A DNA stretch of 64,000 bases from Ceratothoa steindachneri (taxonomy: Eukaryota > Arthropoda > Malacostraca > Isopoda > Cymothoidae): assembly GCA_963969495.1 (NCBI GenBank), contig OZ018324.1:156348172-156412171 (forward strand). Direction: 5' to 3'. The translations under genes were made by a program, and so were the position numbers. The notes under the pieces were generated by a model that searched no databases, was not told where the DNA came from, and saw only the letters and a program-made list of their open reading frames with translations. Each line of letters starts with the position of its first letter. Position 1 is the first letter of the stretch. This document shows positions 59,038 through 64,000 of this stretch, piece by piece.

Positions 59038-59190
59038 ATGTGTGGTAATCTTGGAAGCAAACTCTAAGACAAAGTCCACACTGCACTCCTTACACCACAT
59101 TGTAACCACTTAATTTTTTTTGCATGTGTGGTAATCTTGGTAGCAAGCTCCAAGACAAAGCACCACACCACACTCCTTGCACCATGCTGT
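59038..59190. repeat. direct repeat pair, ~65 bp, 85 bp apart
   Basis: 59038 and 59123 each begin catgtgtggtaatcttgg and continue with agacaaag and cactcctt, with small differences. They lie just beyond the end of the piggyBac coding region and may be part of its 3' sequence. Confidence 0.8.
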
Positions 59191-59244
59191 TACTATTTTC
59201 CTTTTGGTTGCTCGTTGTTGTGTATGTTGACAAACAATATACTG

Positions 59245-60921
59245 TCACTGTCCTTTATTTTGTCCACCAGTTGAAGGTACATTTTGTGGAGAGTGACGAA
59301 CCATAAATTCTTTAGCATAAAGTCCGTCTGGAGTGTTGATGTGATGTCTCCCAACTATGGGATATGTAGGTTTCCCATACTTTTCTAGTAGCTGCATTAT
59401 GACTTCATAGCTGAATTTCCTCAATGAAGGTTTATTGCCTGTCTTAACCAAATATAAATTAAATGCATTCAGCATTGCCATATCAAGCAAATGAAAAAAA
59501 TCTTCTTGTACCACTTCAAACACTTTCTAAGACAATCGATTGTTCCTATCTGCATGTCACTTTTGTCAACAAGCCTCATGTTGAGTGTATAATCTAATAC
59601 AGTATCTGGTTTCTTGATTTCTGCATCTGTTCTAAAACAACAATTTCCGGTAAGCTTCATCTCACCTTTGTGAATGGTACTAAACATTGTAACTGTACGT
59701 TTATCTTGCCACTGAAGTGCCATGATTTGTCCATTTTTCTTCAATTCAAATTCCCCTATTTTTTCTATTCATCCTTACAGTTCCGCAGGAGCCAGTGTTG
59801 TTTTCCTGTAAGAATTTGCACAATGTGGGACTTATAATAATTATCCATATATAGAATATGTCCTTTTCCAAGATATTTGGAAAACAATTGTTTGACTACT
59901 GATCAACTCAATCTCAAGCGAGCGTCTTTTGGAATATCAACATCAGTTCCAGTATATTATGATAAGTATTATTCCTGTTTCACAGACACACAGCACAAAT
60001 ATTTTGATTCCAAATCTGTGTCTTTTTGTTGGGATGTACTGTTTGAAGCCAACACAACCTTTGAAGAGAATGAGGGATTCTTCAATGATGACCTTTTGAA
60101 AGGGCTTGAACACTTGCGAAAAAGTATTAGTTACCATTGTCATCACATCGAGAATTTTCCATAAACGATCATTTATGTTTGGTTCTTCACTACTTGCAAA
60201 GTGCAGAAATTGTAAAATTGCAAAGAACCTATCAAGAGACATATATTTGCCCAATCAAAGGATCATTCTTCCAATAATACAATAGAGCATGTTTTTTAAC
60301 GTAAGGCATGAGCATTGTAAGTGAAAAAAATATGTACATTTCACTGACAGTAGTGTCTTCCCAACGTTTCATCCGCGATGAACTTGAAGCTAAATCTTCA
60401 TCTTCATTTCTACCCAATTTGAAAAAATCATTTGTTTCCTTTACAACCAATTCCACTATTTTTATATCAAACATTTGCTGAAAATAATCCAATTCTACAG
60501 AACTCTCTGTGAGCGTACACGCATCACTAATGCCACCACTCGCCATATTGAAATTTGGAAATTGAGGTGAAAAGACATTATAACTGGTCCATGTAGGCCT
60601 ACTATTTGGAGCAGTATTTTCCTCTTCATCTTCACTACGTTCAGTGTCATCTGATATGATATCACTGCTTTCATCACCACTAGATAACATCAAGAGTATT
60701 ACAGAAGTTGAAGAAATGCATCTTCTATTACGAATTCCACTAACACTCACCATTATCCTCGGAATACGCACCTGCATGCAAACATGCCAAAATCTGACTA
60801 AATATAAATAAAAGACTTGACTAACTGCTAGAGAGTATACAAAAAAAGTATCAGATGTCGCAAGATGATTTAACATGAAATAGATGATGACCGTACAGCG
60901 CAGAAATGCACAAAACATCAA
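59245..60921 (-). pseudogene. piggyBac transposase (PGBD-like), frameshifted
   Basis: An acidic N terminus (GDESSDIISDDTERSEDEEE, 60690-60630), then the DDE_Tnp_1_7 domain: MSLDRFFAILQFLHF near 60240, VIIEESLILFKG near 60080, KQYIPTKRHRFGIK near 60030, YMDNYY near 59855 (second Asp), NMRLVDKSDMQIG near 59570 (third Asp), then LKWYKKIFFHLLD-type sequence at 59500. The first catalytic Asp, normally IDES, reads IEES. Frameshifts near 60245, 59930, 59750 and 59500 split it. This and the 4236 copy belong to different subfamilies. I see no cysteine-rich C-terminal finger. Confidence 0.85.
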
Positions 60922-61020
60922 TAATCAGTAGCCGTACATTTAGGAATTGCACAAATCATCTATTGATGATGACCGGTTTTCCTTAAGGGAACATCAATGG
61001 ATGATGGTCGGGTTTAAGGG
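59245..61020 (-). mobile_element. piggyBac transposon, 5' end defined
   Basis: On the minus strand the element starts with CCCTTAAACCCGACC directly after TTAA (61021-61024), which fits the CCC start and TTAA target of piggyBac. The transposase follows. A clear 3' terminal repeat was not found; the low edge is set at the end of the coding region, so the real element may reach below 59245. Confidence 0.8.
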
Positions 61021-61427
61021 TTAAACCTGAAATGAGGCAGATGGGAGTTTTTCTTCTCTTCCAAGGAAGTTTACGACAATAGTATTTCTTTGATACTAGA
61101 ACACAATGCTGACATTTATCATTGGTATTCTTGTCTGATAGTCACGCACGATACGCAAGCTGTGGGAAGATGATACCACCTCCATCTATCGGCTGATAGG
61201 ATTACTACTATTTGCCTTACTTAGTCATATATATTAGGATGTTTAAAAAAATTCAAATTCCAAATTTTGTCTCAGCTGTATGTTGTCCCCTTTCATATCA
61301 TATAATGCAATGTTCAGACAAAAATTTTAAGGTTATGGCCAATATTTAGGGGGTCACTCAAAAAGTTTTCAAGTTTTTAATTTTCTATAAATATGAAAAA
61401 ATTGTACAAAAAAAAATAATTCTCTCT
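61021..61427. other. unassigned AT-rich sequence
   Basis: Between the piggyBac 5' end and the decayed repeat-family gene. Nothing recognised. Confidence 0.4.
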
Positions 61428-62070
61428 TCAACAAATAAAATAAAACAAGTGAATTAACTTCAAACAAAAGCAATAAATCATTATCATTTGAAAGCTGATT
61501 TGGGGGGCACTGGAATCTCTCTCTGGTGCTGTTGCACAACTCTCAAAAAAAAACTGTGGCTGAACTTCATCTTTGGTAATAACAGTTAAATTGTTGGATA
61601 AGAGAAATGGCCTACTCATCACAGTCATTCACAGCTTTCAGCTCATGTGCTGCTTTTTTGAAGCAATGATACTAATAATCATTTTCCCAAGAAGAGGGAT
61701 CCTTCCTCAAGAATTTGGGTGCCTCTGAAAGAATCACAGGAAATATCCTTTTTGTTTTCATCGTAAAAAATTTCAAAGAGGGAAGTCTGTGGCCAAAAGG
61801 TTTTTCCATCAACTATCTTCAATCCTTTTGGTTTCTCAGGATGACTCATATTATTCACCATTTTCCATCAGCTGAGATACAGTCATTGAACAGGGAAAGT
61901 AATACAACCTCCTCTGAAATATACCAAAGATGGTGTTTGAAAGCTGTGAAGGCAACATTGGTAAGTTTTTCATTTCAAATTTCTTCTTGCATGCGATTCA
62001 TCGTACCCATATATGCTTTTAGCACACACTCTGTCAGAGAAAACTGTTTACAAAGAGGAATATTTTGATA

Positions 62071-62985
62071 CCACAAGGGGCAGTCAATAAGTTTTGCAAA
62101 TCGGTAGGGCAAAACAGAGGAAGGGGGATGGCTGTTTGTGGGGGTGTTAGGACAAGTTATGACAAGCCAGGACCTGCAACCGCATGCTCCTGGCTCATCT
62201 ATTTAAGAAGCAGTAGCTGATCGCAGATCGTCAGTCACAAATTTTGCAACAATGGAGAAGGTTGAGCACCGCACAGGGATCAAATTTTTGACCAAGGAAG
62301 GCAAAGAATGCAAAAAGAGATCCATGAACGCATGGTTGCAGTGTACACCCACACTGACCCTTCCTATGCAACCATTGCTCGCTGGAATAGAGTGTTCCGC
62401 CATGGTCGTGAGTCCCTTGAAGATGACCCCCGTCCAGGACACCTGTCAGATGTGACCAACGAGAACAATGTGGCCTGTGTGGAGAGGATGATCCTCGAAA
62501 ATCGAGCGAGAACTTGGAATATCACATGGAAGTGTTATCAACATCACCCACGACAATTTGGCCATGACCAAGGTCTCCGCCTGTTGGGTCCCTAGAAACC
62601 TCACGCCCCATGATCGACTTCAACATCGTCAAAGTCCACAAGGCTAGAGTTGCACAAGCTGCCCTGCGCGAGTGCGGATTTGAGGAGCTCAACCATCTTC
62701 CCCTACAGTCCAGATCTGGCCCCCAGCGACTACTTTTTATTCCATCAGCTCAAGGCTGCACTGCGTGGACGCCGGTTTGGGGGCGATGAAGATGTCCAGC
62801 TCGCCGTCCAGGAGTGAATTGAACAGCAGTCGGGAGATTTCTGGTTGTTAGGAATTCAAAGCCTTAGGGACAAGTGGCGCAAGTACATTGAAGTCGAGGT
62901 TAGTTATATTGAAAAATAATAAAACACTTTTCCTCATATCTCGTTTCCTTATATCCAAATTGCAAAACTTATTGACTGCCCCTCG
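62071..62985 (+). mobile_element. mariner deletion derivative, 915 bp
   Basis: Terminal inverted repeats ggggcagtcaataagttttgcaa at the left (from 62077) and reversed at the right (to 62985), with TA on both sides (62069-62070, 62986-62987). The first three bases after TA differ between ends (ccacaa against cga). It shares leader and start codons with the element at 1-239. At 915 bp it is about 350 bp short of a full mariner. Confidence 0.92.
62252..62880 (+). pseudogene. mariner transposase with central deletion
   Basis: The start is at 62252 (MEKVEHRTGIKFLTKEGKE). A frameshift near 62305 moves reading to the frame of SYATIARWNRVFRHGRESLEDDPRPG, the second helix-turn-helix and linker typical of mariner. 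After a VPRNL-type string near 62590 the catalytic core with the first Asp is deleted. The second Asp region is damaged (near 62625), and the third, YSPDLAPSDYFLF near 62710, is intact and shows the mariner-type Asp. A stop at 62817 precedes the C-terminal part. It could not act by itself. Confidence 0.88.
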
Positions 62986-63960
62986 TATATATACCTTTTC
63001 ACATCCCTTGCATGATGGAAAGCACCTGTGCATGAAAGAAAACTCCATCTGGTGGAGCACCTCCAAGGAAGATGTAAAGAGTAACTTCAAGACTTCTCCT
63101 TGCTTCAATCACCCACAAAGTTTGCCAAGATATCGTCATCCTCTGTTGTCTTGAAGTATCTTTTGTTGAGGTATTCCCAATGGCCTTGAAAATGTACAAA
63201 TAATGGGATACTTGGTCTGGAACATATCAGCAAGGATTACTTCATACACGTGATGTCAACAAGCTCGCTTTGCAGTTGTTGCAAACCTGTGTTTGAGGCT
63301 GTTGTGTCGAATACAAGAGCCATGATTTGCTTCAACAGGCCCCATTCATTGGTAAAAGAGACACGAATTGGCTTGATCAGTACCCCAACTGGATCCAATT
63401 TTGGGAACAGCAAAGAGGAACTCAACACCATCTCTTCCTGAGGCAACAAGTAAACACAGTTATGTCAGGCAATAGCTTACCATCCCAATGCAGTACGAGA
63501 GGTGCATCACATAGAAGACTTGTCATGATCTCAGCCATGATTCTGGTAGCTACTTCTTCTGGTACCAGTAAAATGATCTCGGGGACAAAGTAATTTGTTC
63601 AATGCCAATAGAATTTGCCTGAGCACCCAGTTGGTGCATGCCTTCCTGTGAGATACACCACTATAATCCAGAGCCACTGTGAGCTTGAGTTTCAAGAAAA
63701 CGTTCTTGGAAATCAGTAGACCTGTAGACAGAGTATTCAATTTCTTTCTTTTGGGGCGGCTGTGATTTCGAAAGGACTTGTCTGCAGAGGATTCTGAAGA
63801 TAAATTGGAAACAACTAGCATCGATGAGCTGACAACTTCAATGGCTGTTCTGTTTTTCCAACTCAGATTTCTTCTTGCATTCATCTTCTACTTTAGCTCT
63901 TTTATTTGTCTTCTCTAGAATTTGAATGATTTATGTCAATTCCAGCAATACTCGACTGGG

Positions 63961-64000
63961 AACAATCCTCTCGTCAACTCAACAAGCTTCTCTGAATCTG
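63961..64000. other. window edge
   Basis: Forty bases, too short to assign; probably a continuation of the minus-strand repeat-family sequence. Confidence 0.3.

Larger units (their letters stand above)
61428..63960 (-). pseudogene. decayed protein of an arthropod repeat family (FDTTASNTG motif)
   Basis: Minus strand, split by a mariner. From the N terminus: a Lys/Ser-rich segment and SHRKACTNWVLRQILLALN (63884-63531); an ALVFDTTASNTG motif near 63320; EARRSLEVTLYIFLGGAPPDG near 63080 and FFHAQVLSIMQGM near 63020; then beyond the mariner FSLTECVLKAYMGTMNRM near 62040, WYISEEVVLLSLF near 61920 and SHPEKPKGLK near 61850. I recall multi-copy uncharacterised arthropod proteins with FDTT-x-NTG and WYLSEE-like strings; function unknown, possibly transposase-derived. 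It has several stops and shifts. It continues past the window edge. Confidence 0.55.

Overview
This window looks like a repeat-rich invertebrate nuclear genome, most likely an arthropod and plausibly a decapod crustacean. That is an inference from I-like and Jockey-like LINEs, piggyBac, Tc1 and mariner elements, a huge (TA)n tract, and intron/exon structure. There are no prokaryotic features, rRNA, tRNA or CRISPR. Almost every long open frame belongs to a broken transposable element.

Layout. A truncated mariner end (1-239) is followed by a decayed plus-strand LINE (1013-4235) joined to a piggyBac fragment (4236-5330). From 5489 to 40370 the window is dominated by one I-like LINE family on the minus strand, called family 1 here. 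It has ORF1 with zinc knuckles and ORF2 with endonuclease, reverse transcriptase and RNase H. Three near-full-length broken copies are A (5489-14644), B (14645-21830) and C (33751-40370), with shorter relics at 27.6-32.9 and 43.2-44.9 kb. A second RNase H LINE (family 2) is inserted in the leader of copy A with an 11-bp target duplication (11901-14309) and recurs at 22277-24985.

A host gene runs on the minus strand from at least 51.5 to 41.05 kb. Four exons (51513-51331, 45486-45445, 42470-42156, 41245-41052) have consensus splice sites and join in phase. They encode part of a SLAIN-motif microtubule plus-end protein, including an SxIP motif. A fifth exon candidate (40831-40634) reads like SLAIN but does not join in phase. 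Its introns hold internally deleted LINE relics, a 1.2-kb (TA)n tract whose interruptions switch strand midway, and a Tc1-like element (47745-50938). That Tc1 element has ~200-bp IR/DR-type inverted repeats, an internal ~125-bp minisatellite and an 857-bp solo LTR.

Upstream of the gene lie a CR1/L2-like LINE relic (52930-54140), a second Tc1-like element with DD35E spacing (56663-58000), a MITE-like element, a minus-strand piggyBac (59245-61020), and a decayed protein of an arthropod repeat family (61428-63960) interrupted by a deleted mariner (62071-62985).

I see no novel multi-gene system. The most informative material is the SLAIN-like gene and the nested insertion history, in which target duplications and restored frames fix the order of events.
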